DNA of 64,000 nucleotides from positions 2,666,001-2,730,000 of the forward strand of contig NZ_CP009520.1 in the NCBI RefSeq assembly GCF_000969905.1. Direction: 5' to 3'. Origin of the DNA: Methanosarcina vacuolata Z-761. Its GTDB lineage: Archaea; Halobacteriota; Methanosarcinia; Methanosarcinales; Methanosarcinaceae. Every line of letters starts with the position of its first letter. The first letter of the stretch is position 1. Below the pieces are notes generated by a model. It was not told the DNA's origin. It ran no database searches and saw only the letters and a list, made by a program, of their open reading frames with translations. The translations under genes and the position numbers were made by a program. Positions 1 through 8,385 of the stretch are shown here, piece by piece.

Positions 1-2
1 AC

Positions 3-464
3 CTGGTATATGATCAAATTAGCGGTGAGGAACTTCCCGGTCAGGTTACTTATGGAGAGGCCTTCAGTGTCCAGCCTTTTGGAAACGACCTGGTCACAAT
101 GACCTTAAACGGCACTCAGATCGACGCCTTGCTGGAACAGCAGTTTGACAACCCATCCCCTGGCAGTAAGCGAATATTGCAGGTCTCAAAAGGCTTTAGT
201 TATACCTGGAACGAAAGCGCCCCCACGGGCGAGAAGGTCGATATATCCAGTATAAAAATCAATGGAACTTCTATCGATCCGAGCAGTACTTACCGCGTAA
301 CAATGAATGGATTCCTGGCTGATGGAGGAGATAATTTCTCTGTAATGAAAGAAGGGACCGATAGGATGGTAGGATCTCCAGACTTAGATGCCTTTGTCAA
401 TTACCTGGAGACCTTTTCTCCTCTGGCTCCCGGATCTGAGAACCGCATAGTTATGGAAAAATAA
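3..464 (+). CDS. 5'-nucleotidase/metallophosphatase, C-terminal part (gene begins before the window)
   Basis: The reading frame is open from the window edge (codon at base 3) to a TAA at 462-464, about 153 residues. The segment matches the 5'-nucleotidase C-terminal (substrate-binding) domain of the UshA/5'-nucleotidase family: YGEAFSVQPFGNDLVTM, then an L-x-V-S-K-G-F-S-Y strand, then PSSTYRVTMNGFLADGGDNF, which carries the nucleotide-binding N-G-F-L-x-D-G-G-D core. In this family the missing N-terminal half holds the two-metal phosphoesterase centre. Members are usually exported and hydrolyse nucleotides or 2',3'-cyclic nucleotides to nucleosides and phosphate. The substrate cannot be told from this fragment. 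A hairpin plus T-run follows about 135 bases downstream. Confidence 0.88.
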   Translation: MVYDQISGEELPGQVTYGEAFSVQPFGNDLVTMTLNGTQIDALLEQQFDNPSPGSKRILQVSKGFSYTWNESAPTGEKVDISSIKINGTSIDPSSTYRVTMNGFLADGGDNFSVMKEGTDRMVGSPDLDAFVNYLETFSPLAPGSENRIVMEK

Positions 465-599
465 GAATATAGAAGAATATCGGGAAGAACATAGGAAAGA
501 ATACAGGGAAGAATCTATAAAAATATATAAAAATATATAAAAATGTAGAAAAATATAGAGAAGAAGATAGGGAAGAATATAGAGAAGTGAGTTACCAAT

Positions 600-630
600 C
601 CGGCAGTTTTCCCTGCCGGGATATTTTTTA
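600..630 (+). terminator. Hairpin plus T-run after the 5'-nucleotidase gene
   Basis: A 7-bp stem (CCGGCAG at 600-606, CTGCCGG at 613-619) is followed by ATATTTTTT. It would end transcription from the 5'-nucleotidase gene. The stretch between the stop codon and the hairpin is a purine-rich series of degenerate GAAGAATATAGG-like repeats with no gene. Confidence 0.6.
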
Positions 631-899
631 CTGACAACTTCCTTCCCACCATGAATAGGCTGTTCGACAACAACTGGCAATCAAAGTTGGGGTGGTGCAT
701 CCAGATGCCAGGCAAGGAAGTATTAGACTGAAATAGATCTAGCAACGGAACTGAACTGGGTAACCTATCTTTTGCCTGATTTTCAAAGGTTCACCGCATA
801 ACCCAAAGCAGTGTGAGCTGCTAACAGGTACTGTCTTGTAGAATCAAATGTAGTTTTGAGACAGGTTGTTGTAACAGCTTTTTGCATTTTTTTCTCTAT

Positions 900-1095
900 G
901 AAACCACGTTTCTTCAAAAGTTACTTTACAACACATGGTGCTATATTCATACCCTTTGATTCCTTATGCACTCTTTTCCACCATGCCCTAATTTATTGCT
1001 TCTATACATGCGTATTTTCTTACATCGTTCTCGTTCAAAGTTTCAAAAATTCTCTCATTTTTGTTCGATTTCTTCTGGATACTTTTGACCATTTT
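900..1095 (-). pseudogene. Degenerate transposase N-terminal fragment (ISAzo13-like)
   Basis: Read on the minus strand from about 1092, the DNA encodes MVKSIQKKSNKNERIFETLN, then ENDVRKYACIEAIN, and after a one-base frame change KLGHGGKECI. A 'D-x-R-K-Y-A-x-x-E-A-x-x-L-G-H-G-G' pattern is the start of the helix-turn-helix region of ISAzo13-type transposases. Stops and frameshifts follow, and no C-terminal catalytic half is recognisable. No other gene is seen between 465 and 1233. The family assignment rests on a short motif. Confidence 0.35.
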
Positions 1096-1233
1096 CAGGT
1101 AAATGGAAACATTGTACGTTTTATATAGCTGGAGAGTATATTTTGTTCGAATAATTTAAGGTTCAATAGCCTTTGTGCTGTGAAGCTTTAGGTAGCGGAT
1201 TCCTTGATTTTCAAAGTGTGGAGGAGTGTGGCA

Positions 1234-1743
1234 ATGAATATCACATTAATTGGCATGGCCGGAGCGGGGAAAAGTACTATTGGGAGAGCCCTTGCGAAGC
1301 GCCTTGGCTATACTTTTATCGATGTGGATCACCTGATAAGGGAAAGCACCGGAATGCCCCTCCAGAATCTGATTGATAAAGAGGGAGATTCGGCTTTTAT
1401 CAGATTTGAAGAAGAAGCCATTCTAAAGCTTGGGCAGGTGGACAGGAGCGTTATTTCTCCTGGCGGGAGTGTAATTTATTCCGAAAAAGCCATGACTCAT
1501 TTAAAAAAAATCTCAAAAATAATCTTCCTGGACGCTGCCTTTAGAAGCATTGCCAGAAGGCTTCCCAATGCACGAAAAAGAGGTATAGTAGGACTCAGGG
1601 ATAGGAGCCTGAAAGAGCTTTTTGAAGAAAGGAAGGTCTTTTATCAGAAATATGCTGATTTTTCAATAAAGCTCAAAGGGAGAGAAAATATTCAGGAAAT
1701 TGCTGAAAAGATTGTTGAGTTATGTTTTGAAGAGAGTACCTGA
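1234..1743 (+). CDS. Shikimate kinase-like P-loop kinase (bacterial type)
   Basis: The protein has 169 residues, a normal length for bacterial AroK. The Walker A loop GMAGAGKST is at residues 8-16. DVDHLI near residue 32 fits the shikimate/Mg-binding D-x-D. FIRFEEEAI carries the Arg that contacts substrate. SPGGSVIY stands where AroK has GGGxV, so one glycine is replaced. An Arg-rich lid (RKRGIVGLRDR) follows. The ATG at 1234 is chosen over an upstream in-frame ATG because GGAGGAG lies 7 bases before it. Archaeal shikimate kinases are usually GHMP-type enzymes, so this bacterial-type gene may be a paralogue with another substrate or an import. It stands alone; no other aromatic-pathway gene is within 40 kb. 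Confidence 0.78.
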   Translation: MNITLIGMAGAGKSTIGRALAKRLGYTFIDVDHLIRESTGMPLQNLIDKEGDSAFIRFEEEAILKLGQVDRSVISPGGSVIYSEKAMTHLKKISKIIFLDAAFRSIARRLPNARKRGIVGLRDRSLKELFEERKVFYQKYADFSIKLKGRENIQEIAEKIVELCFEEST

Positions 1744-1985
1744 AATTGTGGCTTAAACTGGTTTATTAAGGTTTACAGTTGTGTTTTAATATAATTGCTT
1801 TTTCGAGGTAGAGATTTTTAGATTTATCCATTTTAAATTTTCTATCAGAGTCTCTAACTTTAAGAATAGCTTCTTTTAAGGACATTTTCATTCAGGAACG
1901 GTTTTATTTAAGAACAATCGGCTTTATGGATGACATACTTTAAGGACAGTTTACTTTAAAGCAGTTCAGATATATGGTTTACCTC

Positions 1986-2150
1986 ATTAATAGCCTGTTA
2001 GAACAGCTTACTTAAAACAATAATAGCCTGTTAGAACGGCTTACTTAAAGCAATAATAGCCTGTCAGAACAGCTTACTTAAAACAATAATAGCCTGTTAG
2101 AACGGCTTACTTAAAACAATAATAGCCTGTCAGAACGGCTTACTTAAAAC
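1986..2150. repeat. Tandem repeat, 33-bp unit, 5 copies
   Basis: The unit begins AATAATAGCCTGTTAGAACA and continues GCTTACTTAAAAC. Five copies run head to tail with alternating T/C and A/G differences (CTGTTAG versus CTGTCAG, AACAG versus AACGG). The flanking bases from about 1890 contain looser versions. The whole spacer 1744-2261 holds no gene that I can support. The array sits upstream of the ACT/UPF0210 pair and could affect its expression, but nothing in the sequence proves this. Confidence 0.9.
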
Positions 2151-2261
2151 AATAGTTTACTTTATTAGCAATCAGGTCTTCAATCTGAGCAAAATCTCTC
2201 AGTTTATAACGTTTAAGCATCGGCCTGCAGGAAAAAAGGTCCGAGCAGCAGGAGACATAAA

Positions 2262-2540
2262 ATGGCATCAAGTCGTTTCATAATTACGGTTATAGGCAGC
2301 GACCGGGTAGGAATTGTTGCCAGGATCACTACTGTGATGGCAAGTTTCAATGTAAATATTGTTGACATTACTCAGACTATCATGCAGGATATATTTACCA
2401 TGATTATGCTTGCAGAAGCTCCACAGGAGAATTTCGACCTTGCAGCTTTCCAGGAGGCTATGAGTACCGAGGGAAAGAGCCTTGGAGTCGAGGTCAAGGT
2501 ACAGCACGAAGACGCATTCCGTTTCATGCACAGGATCTGA
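2262..2540 (+). CDS. ACT domain protein (UPF0237)
   Basis: This 92-residue protein is essentially a single ACT domain. FIITVIGSDRVGIVARIT at residues 6-23 is the ligand-binding first strand and turn, with the G-x-D-x-x-G-I-V pattern. NVNIVDITQTIMQDIFTMIM forms strands 2-3. ACT domains bind small ligands, mostly amino acids. UPF0237 proteins are of unknown function and are commonly encoded next to UPF0210 proteins, as here: the gene starts 98 bases downstream on the same strand. An AGGAG lies 8 bases before the ATG. I infer that it is the regulatory or sensing partner of the UPF0210 protein. Confidence 0.92.
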   Translation: MASSRFIITVIGSDRVGIVARITTVMASFNVNIVDITQTIMQDIFTMIMLAEAPQENFDLAAFQEAMSTEGKSLGVEVKVQHEDAFRFMHRI

Positions 2541-2554
2541 TCTGGAGACTATCT

Positions 2555-2602
2555 GAAAATGATCTGGAAAATGATCTGGAAAATGATCTGGAAAATGATC
2601 TG
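2555..2602. repeat. Tandem repeat, 12-bp unit (GAAAATGATCTG), 4 copies
   Basis: Four perfect 12-bp copies sit in the short spacer between the ACT gene and the UPF0210 gene, starting 14 bases after the stop codon. A fifth, broken copy follows. Confidence 0.92.
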
Positions 2603-2638
2603 GAAAATTAATCTGTCTGGAATGAGAGGTAATTTTTC

Positions 2639-4000
2639 ATGTATATAAACCCAAAAGAAATTCTGGAAACAATCCAGATGGTCAGGATGGAACATCTCGA
2701 CATCAGAACCGTAACAATGGGTATCAGCCTGAGGGACTGCAGCCATCCTGATATTGAGGTTTTCAATGAGAATATCTACGAAAAGATAACCACCCGTGCA
2801 AAAGAACTTGTGGGTACAACGAATGAAATCCAGAGCCTCTACGGAATTCCAATAATCAATAAGCGAATCTCAGTAACTCCAATAGCTGTGGCAGCCGAAA
2901 GTTGCAGGTCTCCTGATTTTGTTTCCATTGCAAAAACCATGGACGAAGCTGCAAAAGACGCACAGGTAGACTTTATAGGAGGTTTCAGTGCCCTTGTCCA
3001 CAAAGGCGCAACCGTTGGGGATCTAAAGCTTATCAATTCCATTCCTGAAGCTCTTAAAAGCACGGAAAAGGTATGCTCGTCGGTAAATGTTGCCACTACA
3101 AAAACCGGGATCAATATGGATGCAGTTGGCTTGATGGGCAGCATCATTAAAAAGACCGCGGATTTGACTGCGGATAGGGATGGGATAGGCTGTGCCAAGC
3201 TTGTGGTTTTTGCAAATGCCCCTGAAGACAATCCCTTTATGGCAGGAGCCTTTCACGGAATTGGGGAGCCTGAATGCGTTATCAACGTTGGGGTCAGTGG
3301 GCCTGGCGTTGTGAATGCTGCAATCCGCGAGCTTGAAAAACCGAATCTTACAGAAATTTCGGAGACAATCAAAAAGACAGCCTTTAAAATAACCCGCATG
3401 GGAGAAATGGTAGGTCGGGAGGTTTCTCGAAGGCTTGGAGTCGAATTCGGGATTCTTGACCTTTCCCTGGCTCCGACGCCTGCAATTGGGGACAGCGTTG
3501 CTGCGATTCTTGAAGCAATGGGACTTGAACGCTGTGGGGCTCACGGAACGACTGCAGCCCTTGCCCTGCTGAATGATGCCGTAAAAAAAGGCGGAGCAAT
3601 GGCTTCCTCCTCAGTAGGAGGCCTGAGTGGGGCTTTTATCCCTGTCAGTGAGGATGCGGGCATGATCGAAGCCGTCAGGGCCGGAGCCCTCAGCCTGGAA
3701 AAGCTTGAAGCTATGACCAGCGTCTGCTCGGTCGGCCTTGATATGATCGCAGTTCCTGGTGATACTCCTGCTTCCACCCTTTCGGCTATTATCGCTGACG
3801 AGATGGCCATAGGAGTAATAAATAGAAAAACAACGGCAGTCAGAGTTATCCCGGCTCCTGGAAAAGGGGTTGGGGATTCCGTAGAATTCGGCGGCCTGCT
3901 TGGAAATGCTCCTATTATGCCGGTAAGTGATTTCAGTTCCGAAGTTTTCGTAAAACGGGGGGGAAGAATCCCGGCTCCTATACAGTCACTTACAAACTGA
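2639..4000 (+). CDS. UPF0210 (DUF711) protein
   Basis: This 453-residue protein has the length and landmarks of the UPF0210/DUF711 family: an N-terminal segment with [33 protein letters not shown] in the middle, and glycine-rich blocks [28 protein letters not shown] and [20 protein letters not shown]. Family structures show a glycyl-radical-enzyme-like barrel, but no activity has been established that I can name. GAGGT lies 8 bases before the ATG. The tight pairing with an ACT-domain gene suggests a metabolite-controlled enzyme. A hairpin terminator follows the stop codon. Confidence 0.93.
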   Translation: MYINPKEILETIQMVRMEHLDIRTVTMGISLRDCSHPDIEVFNENIYEKITTRAKELVGTTNEIQSLYGIPIINKRISVTPIAVAAESCRSPDFVSIAKTMDEAAKDAQVDFIGGFSALVHKGATVGDLKLINSIPEALKSTEKVCSSVNVATTKTGINMDAVGLMGSIIKKTADLTADRDGIGCAKLVVFANAPEDNPFMAGAFHGIGEPECVINVGVSGPGVVNAAIRELEKPNLTEISETIKKTAFKITRMGEMVGREVSRRLGVEFGILDLSLAPTPAIGDSVAAILEAMGLERCGAHGTTAALALLNDAVKKGGAMASSSVGGLSGAFIPVSEDAGMIEAVRAGALSLEKLEAMTSVCSVGLDMIAVPGDTPASTLSAIIADEMAIGVINRKTTAVRVIPAPGKGVGDSVEFGGLLGNAPIMPVSDFSSEVFVKRGGRIPAPIQSLTN

Positions 4001-4011
4001 AGGGTGAACCA

Positions 4012-4045
4012 GCCGGTAAATCCGGCACCTTATTTTTTGTTTTTC
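4012..4045 (+). terminator. Hairpin plus T-run after UPF0210
   Basis: Stem GCCGG (4012-4016) and CCGGC (4022-4026) with a 5-base loop, then a T-rich tract (TATTTTTTGTTTTTC). It lies 11 bases after the stop codon. Confidence 0.65.
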
Positions 4046-4137
4046 GGAAGCGGGTCGACAATCCATCAAGTATTTTTCAATATGGAGCTACTGATTTTTG
4101 TCATGGAATAATATCTACAGGGCATTTTTTTGAAACT

Positions 4138-4195
4138 GTTTTGGCTTAAATGTTTTGGCTTAAATGTTTTGGCTTATAATTTTTTGGCTTATAAT
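4138..4195. repeat. Tandem repeat, 14-15-bp unit (GTTTTGGCTTAAAT), 4 copies
   Basis: Two perfect 14-bp copies are followed by two 15-bp variants ending TATAAT. It lies in the 4001-4510 spacer, which otherwise holds only the next repeat and no supportable gene. Confidence 0.88.
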
Positions 4196-4398
4196 TTTTT
4201 GTCCGGAAATAATATTTGCTTGAAAGCAATTTTTTGTATAATTAATTTAAAATAATTTACGCTACTCGTATATCCTGGAGTAAGGGATAGATGGGGTATC
4301 ATCGAATAAATGAATATCCTGAGGCCGCTGATCCTTCTCTTCGAATACGTGTTTGGGGGAACATAATATTTCGGAGAGGCTGTATTGGGGGATGCAGT

Positions 4399-4452
4399 AA
4401 GTGGATTCAGCGCCTCAAGTGGATTCGGCGCTTCAAGTGGATTCAGCGCCTC
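4399..4452. repeat. Tandem repeat, 18-bp unit (AAGTGGATTCAGCGCCTC), 3 copies
   Basis: Three copies, the middle one with two changes. The GC content is clearly higher than the surrounding spacer. A 71-codon open frame crosses it (4291-4506), but its composition is repeat-driven and no family is recognisable, so I do not call it a gene. Confidence 0.9.
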
Positions 4453-4510
4453 TGGACTTCTTCTTGCTGTTCTTTTGATTTGTTTTTGATTTGTTTATAC
4501 TTTTAATTGA

Positions 4511-4576
4511 AGAATTCAGGATGCAAAGCTCCGAGTTCCGCTTGAAAGCCGGTATCTGGACCTTAAGGAGGCATAG
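4511..4576 (+). pseudogene. Remnant of porA (last about 21 codons)
   Basis: Directly before porB, the frame reads [18 protein letters not shown] and then TAG (4574-4576). An in-frame TGA at 4508-4510 and unrelated AT-rich sequence lie upstream. The short stretch looks like the C-terminal end of a pyruvate:ferredoxin oxidoreductase alpha subunit, whose gene normally precedes porB in Methanosarcina. The AAGGAGG at its end would serve as the porB ribosome-binding site. The assignment rests on position and the short C-terminal pattern, so confidence is moderate. Confidence 0.5.
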
Positions 4577-4578
4577 CA

Positions 4579-5469
4579 ACGAGTAGAACTGCACCGAAAA
4601 CGTATATCACATCCGGACACAGTGCCTGTCCGGGTTGCTGTGATGCTTTTGCTGCAAAATTTACACTCATGGGAGCAGGTCCTGACAGTATTGTTGTCAA
4701 CCCTACTGGCTGCCTGGAAGTTACAAGTACGCCTTTTCCGCGTTCTTCATGGCAGGTTCCCTGGATCCACTCCCTTTTTGAAAATGGAGCTTCAGTGGCT
4801 TCAGGTATTGAAGCTGGCTTAAAAGCCCTTGGTAAAAAGAAAGATACTAAAATTATAGTTATTGCAGGCGACGGTGCCACGATGGATATAGGCTTCGGGG
4901 CTATTTCAGGTGCGTTTGAGCGGGGCCACGACTTTACCTATGTATGTATGGACAACGAAGCCTATATGAACACCGGAGTCCAGCGCAGCAGTGGAACGCC
5001 CTATGGTGCAAGCACAACGACCACTCCAGCCGGAAAATTCTCCTTTGGAAACCCTTTTCCCAAAAAGAATATGCCTGCAATTATAGCAGCTCATGGATCT
5101 CCATATGTGGCCACGACCTCCATAGGTTTCCCAAGAGACATGATTCGTAAGGTCAAAAAGGCAACTGAAGTCATAGGCCCTACCTATATCCATGCTCATG
5201 CTCCGTGTACAACAGGCTGGGGTTTTGATACCTCAAAGACTCTGGAGATCGCCAAACTCGCAGTTGAAACCTGCCTCTGGCCCATGTATGAGATGGAAAA
5301 CGGGGAAATTACCCAGGTCAGGAAAATTAAGAACCCAAGGCCGGTCGAAGAATATCTGAAAGTCCAGAAAAGGTTCAAACATCTCTTCACCATGGAAGGC
5401 GGTGAAGAAGAAATAAAGAAGATTCAGGCCATGGCGGACTGGAATATAAAACATTTCGGGCTTCAGTGA
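4579..5469 (+). CDS. porB: Pyruvate:ferredoxin oxidoreductase beta subunit, orphan copy with lost start codon
   Basis: The protein matches PorB, the thiamine-diphosphate and [4Fe-4S] subunit that oxidises pyruvate to acetyl-CoA with PorA, PorC and PorD. Near the N-terminus are [12 protein letters not shown] (cluster cysteines); then NPTGCLEV, the ThDP/Mg motif [33 protein letters not shown] and CTTGWG. All are in frame. The natural start is a problem. The frame opens after a TAA at 4564, and the first ATG (4669) would remove the CxxC cluster ligands. AAGGAGG at 4565-4571 is followed 7 bases later by ACG at 4579, exactly where an ATG would be expected (ACG-AGT-AGA, '[15 protein letters not shown]'). 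porA is reduced to its tail, and porC and porD are absent. It is probably a recently inactivated duplicate, although the rest of the frame is intact. Confidence 0.8.
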   Translation, partial: TSRTAPKTYITSGHSACPGCCDAFAAKFTLMGAGPDSIVVNPTGCLEVTSTPFPRSSWQVPWIHSLFENGASVASGIEAGLKALGKKKDTKIIVIAGDGATMDIGFGAISGAFERGHDFTYVCMDNEAYMNTGVQRSSGTPYGASTTTTPAGKFSFGNPFPKKNMPAIIAAHGSPYVATTSIGFPRDMIRKVKKATEVIGPTYIHAHAPCTTGWGFDTSKTLEIAKLAVETCLWPMYEMENGEITQVRKIKNPRPVEEYLKVQKRFKHLFTMEGGEEEIKKIQAMADWNIKHFGLQ

Positions 5470-5496
5470 AAAATGAAGTTCTTGTATCATGAATTT

Positions 5497-6393
5497 TTAT
5501 TTCGAATTTACCCAGAGCGCCCTCATCGTTTCCCTTATTGCTTCGATATTTTTTATATTATCTTCATCATTTATGATATCAAGTTCATTAAAGGATTCAA
5601 GAGCTATCTTAGCTGCAATTGAGGCATCGTTCAGATACTTGCTCCCTGCATAGCTCACAATGGTCTGGAGGGCAGAAGATGCCTGGAAAACCGCACTTTC
5701 CATGTTTTCGTCCTCAGCTTTTTTCCCAACTTCTTCAATAGAACCTGCTATACTTCTCACCGTGTCCTGAAGGTTTTCTTGCATGGCTTCAGCAGCCATC
5801 TCCTGAAGCATAAGCTCTACTCCCACTGCAGCCTCCTCAAGGTTTTTCTGGGCAGTAAGTTTTCCAATATCCCCAAGGCATGAGATACATATTGCCGTAT
5901 TTTCCGAAAGATTTGGAAACTTCACTCTGGTAACTGCTTTTCCGATTTCTCCAAGCCCGATTATAACTGCCATGGTTTCTCTTTCATTATTGAGAAGAGC
6001 TGCCGTATTTCCGCTTTTCCCGAGTACTGAAGCTGCGAGTTTGGCTACCGTTTCCATCTGCTGTTCAGCAGCTATTTTTCCTATAGCTCCAAATGAAAGT
6101 AGCACCTGGATAGTTGTGTCCTGCATATTCTGCTCTATGGAGCACTGCAACAGCCTTTCAAGGGCGCGGATGGCATTGACTGCGGCATTCTCCATGCCCT
6201 GGAGAGTGGCAGCTTTTCCGATTTCCTTTATGGAAACTACAGTTTTTTCAGCTTCTGGTTCTTTTCTCTCATTTAGATAACCTGTGCCGATTTCGGTCAG
6301 AAAATTAAGGGCCTTACTAACTCCTTCGTCAAACCCTTCATTAATGGAATTAAAGCCCATACTTACCATTTTGTCTTCTTCCTTTGAAATCAT
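5497..6393 (-). CDS. Helical-repeat protein of unknown function
   Basis: The 298-residue protein has no signal peptide or membrane segment. It is built of about seven alpha-helical repeats of roughly 38-45 residues. Each has a variant of 'I-G-K-x-A-x-x-x-x-M-x-x-A-x-x-x-A', for example IKEIGKAATLQGMENAAVNA, FGAIGKIAAEQQMETVAKLA and CLGDIGKLTAQKNLEEAAVG. This suggests a solenoid like HEAT or ARM repeats. The same I-G-x-x-A-x-x-x-x-M-E pattern occurs in the protein at 41482-42234, so the two are paralogues. Start: ATG at 6393 with AAAAGGAG 9 bases upstream. It is convergent with porB, and the two genes' ends are 28 bases apart. I infer a scaffold or binding role only. Confidence 0.85.
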   Translation of the reverse strand: MISKEEDKMVSMGFNSINEGFDEGVSKALNFLTEIGTGYLNERKEPEAEKTVVSIKEIGKAATLQGMENAAVNAIRALERLLQCSIEQNMQDTTIQVLLSFGAIGKIAAEQQMETVAKLAASVLGKSGNTAALLNNERETMAVIIGLGEIGKAVTRVKFPNLSENTAICISCLGDIGKLTAQKNLEEAAVGVELMLQEMAAEAMQENLQDTVRSIAGSIEEVGKKAEDENMESAVFQASSALQTIVSYAGSKYLNDASIAAKIALESFNELDIINDEDNIKNIEAIRETMRALWVNSK

Positions 6394-6608
6394 GGCATAA
6401 GACTCCTTTTCAGCTGTTAGGCCTTCTCATAAAAGATTTGCGAGAAGAGCTTTAGTACACGTTTTTCTTAAAAAATCTGTTATTCTCGTCAATTAATACT
6501 CCGTTTTATTTTTCTACTTATTTTCCAGATGATCTTGATTTATGTTTTCCTTTATTCAAATATTTTCAGGTAATGGTGAGCTTTCAGACGAGTTAATAAG
6601 TCATTAAA

Positions 6609-7445
6609 TTGATAAACTCATTAGATAAAATTATTAAACTGGCTAGAAAAGGATTTTATTTCTCCTTATTAGGTATCCGCCAATTCGCATTACCCGCAGT
6701 CTATAAAACATGCATTAAGAAGGCGATTTATCTGACGCAGGAAAGAAAAATTCAGTCTCAACAATCCCGGTGCCGGGCAGAAAAGGACTCATTCAGGTGT
6801 GAGCTTATAAGCTTTAATGAAGTCTTACGGCTTTCCAGAATTCTTGCCCGAAAAATCAAAGCTTCTGGCTATATGCCTGATCTGATTGTTGCCATCGGGA
6901 GAGGAGGTTATGTGCCTGGAAGGTTGGTTTCCGATTTTTTACTCTTCAATGACCTTACCTCAATGAAGATTGAACACTACTCAAGAGCTGCGGACATGCG
7001 GGAAGAAGCAAGGATAAAATTCCCTATTCCTGTGGAGATAACAGGAAAAAAAATCTTGATTATCGACGACGTAACCGATACCGGCGAGACGCTTAATCTT
7101 GCAGTAGATTACGTTTTAAACCTGAATCCTGCGTCCGTCAGGACTGCAGTGCTCCAGCATAAAATTTCCTCTAATTTCACGCCTGATTTTTATGCCCAGA
7201 AGATTATCAAGTGGCGCTGGATCATTTACCCCTGGGCAAGGTATGAGGACCTGGCAGGGTTTGCAGAAAAAATTATTCAGAACTGGACTCTCGATCTCTC
7301 TCAAATTATAGCCGAGTTTAAGCACAGGTATGAGCTGGATCTCAAGGAAACTGAACTTTTAGAAATTCTTGATGATCTTGCTGAAAGAGGTGAGCTTGAA
7401 AGCACAGAACTGGACAACAGAAAGTTATGGAGCCTCAAGCAATAG
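6609..7445 (+). CDS. Phosphoribosyltransferase-domain protein
   Basis: The PRPP-binding signature KILIIDDVTDTGETL lies at about residues 148-162, preceded by DLIVAIGRGGYVPGR, the typical flanking strand and loop. This fits the type I phosphoribosyltransferase family that handles purine bases (xanthine/guanine-type, COG2236-like). The core domain begins near residue 62 (CELISFNEVLRLSRILARK). About 60 residues before it are basic and unassigned, and about 65 residues after it form an acidic helical tail (ELLEILDDLAERGELEST). No ATG is available at the front; TTG at 6609 is the best start, with no clear ribosome-binding site. The base used cannot be read from the sequence. Confidence 0.82.
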   Translation: MINSLDKIIKLARKGFYFSLLGIRQFALPAVYKTCIKKAIYLTQERKIQSQQSRCRAEKDSFRCELISFNEVLRLSRILARKIKASGYMPDLIVAIGRGGYVPGRLVSDFLLFNDLTSMKIEHYSRAADMREEARIKFPIPVEITGKKILIIDDVTDTGETLNLAVDYVLNLNPASVRTAVLQHKISSNFTPDFYAQKIIKWRWIIYPWARYEDLAGFAEKIIQNWTLDLSQIIAEFKHRYELDLKETELLEILDDLAERGELESTELDNRKLWSLKQ

Positions 7446-7488
7446 ACACTTCAGGAAAAAAGTTCTAATCAAAAAATCAGATCTGCCG

Positions 7489-7717
7489 AATTAACGTATC
7501 AATCGAATTAACGTATCAGTCGAATTAATGTATCAATCGAATTAATGTATCAATCGAATTAATGTATCAATCGAATTAATGTATCAATCGAATTAATGTA
7601 TCAATCGAATTAACATATCAATCGAATTAACATATCAATCGAATTAACATATCAATCGAATTAACATATCAATCGAATTAACATATCAATCGAATTAACA
7701 TATCAATCGAATTAACG
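7489..7717. repeat. Tandem repeat, 17-bp unit, 13 copies plus a partial
   Basis: The unit is AATTAATGTATCAATCG. Thirteen head-to-tail copies lie at 7489-7709, then an 8-base partial. Variants are sorted into blocks: two copies with ACGTATC, five with ATGTATC and six with ACATATC. This shows growth by local copying of neighbouring units. There are no spacers, so it is not a CRISPR array. It starts 44 bases after the phosphoribosyltransferase stop codon. Confidence 0.97.
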
Positions 7718-7719
7718 GA

Positions 7720-7890
7720 CCTGTAGAAGTGACAGCTCCCGCCAATGAATTGATGGGCATCTACGGAATTTCAACCGATGCAAGACAGACGCGCATTCAT
7801 CCTACGTTTGAAAACGCGGGGATTCTGTTTCGATGTTGTAATAAACAGTATGAAATTTGTAGTTATGAGGATATGATAAACATACCTCAT
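7720..7890 (+). other. Possible gene fragment after the 17-bp array (unrecognised)
   Basis: From 7718 the frame reads GPVEVTAPANELMGIYGIST, then DARQTRIHPTFENAGILF, and continues to a stop at 7945-7947. A GTG at 7729 could start it. The first 40 residues look more protein-like than the rest, which overlaps the convergent gene at 7891. I recognise no family. It may be the broken end of a gene whose front was replaced by the repeat array. Confidence 0.2.
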
Positions 7891-8319
7891 TTAGAGCTTC
7901 AAAATTCCCAGATCAAGGCTCAGGGACACCACTATTGCAACAATTGAAAGCACTGAAATGATAAGGTAATTTGCACGTTCTTTTGATACCGAAAGGCTGC
8001 ACAGCAGATATTCCAGTCCTTCCAGGTCTTTATCTGAAAGTTTCTGCCGATTCCTGACTTTTTCCAGCAGGTCCAGGTTTTTGACAACGACAAACCTTCT
8101 CTTTGCAATATGGTATCTGTGTGTGAAGAACCAGAGGTAACCCACTACTCCAATATACCAGATTGCTTTTCCCCAGAATGCGCTGTAATGATCAGCTATA
8201 ATTATACTTCTTAACAGGATGGCAGAAATCAACCCTACGTAAAAGTATAAATTGATTACAGGCATCCCATATCTATGGGGGACTTCAAATGTCGGAGTTT
8301 CATATTTTAACTCGTTCAT
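7891..8319 (-). CDS. Small membrane protein of unknown function
   Basis: This 142-residue protein has about four hydrophobic segments: INLYFYVGLISAILLRSIII (near residue 22), AIWYIGVVGYLWFFTH (near 52) and, at the C-terminus, YLIISVLSIVAIVVSLSLDL. Between them is a charged cytoplasmic-looking region (RRFVVVKNLDLLEKVRNRQK, then LSDKDLEGLEYLL). The ATG at 8319 has AGGT about 11 bases upstream. It lies downstream of glnK on the same strand, 66 bases away, so it may be cotranscribed with amt-glnK. No family is recognised. Confidence 0.7.
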   Translation of the reverse strand: MNELKYETPTFEVPHRYGMPVINLYFYVGLISAILLRSIIIADHYSAFWGKAIWYIGVVGYLWFFTHRYHIAKRRFVVVKNLDLLEKVRNRQKLSDKDLEGLEYLLCSLSVSKERANYLIISVLSIVAIVVSLSLDLGILKL

Positions 8320-8385
8320 GGTTCTTCTACCTGATTACTAAAGTTGTTAATAAATAACTGTAAATAAAGAAAAAGGAGATGCAGT

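Noticed and set aside
4291-4506. 71-codon frame with WIQRLKWIRRFKWIQRL
   Set aside because: Its composition comes from the 18-bp repeat; no start signal and no family.
7489-7717. Possible CRISPR array
   Set aside because: The 17-bp units are contiguous with no spacers; it is a plain tandem repeat.
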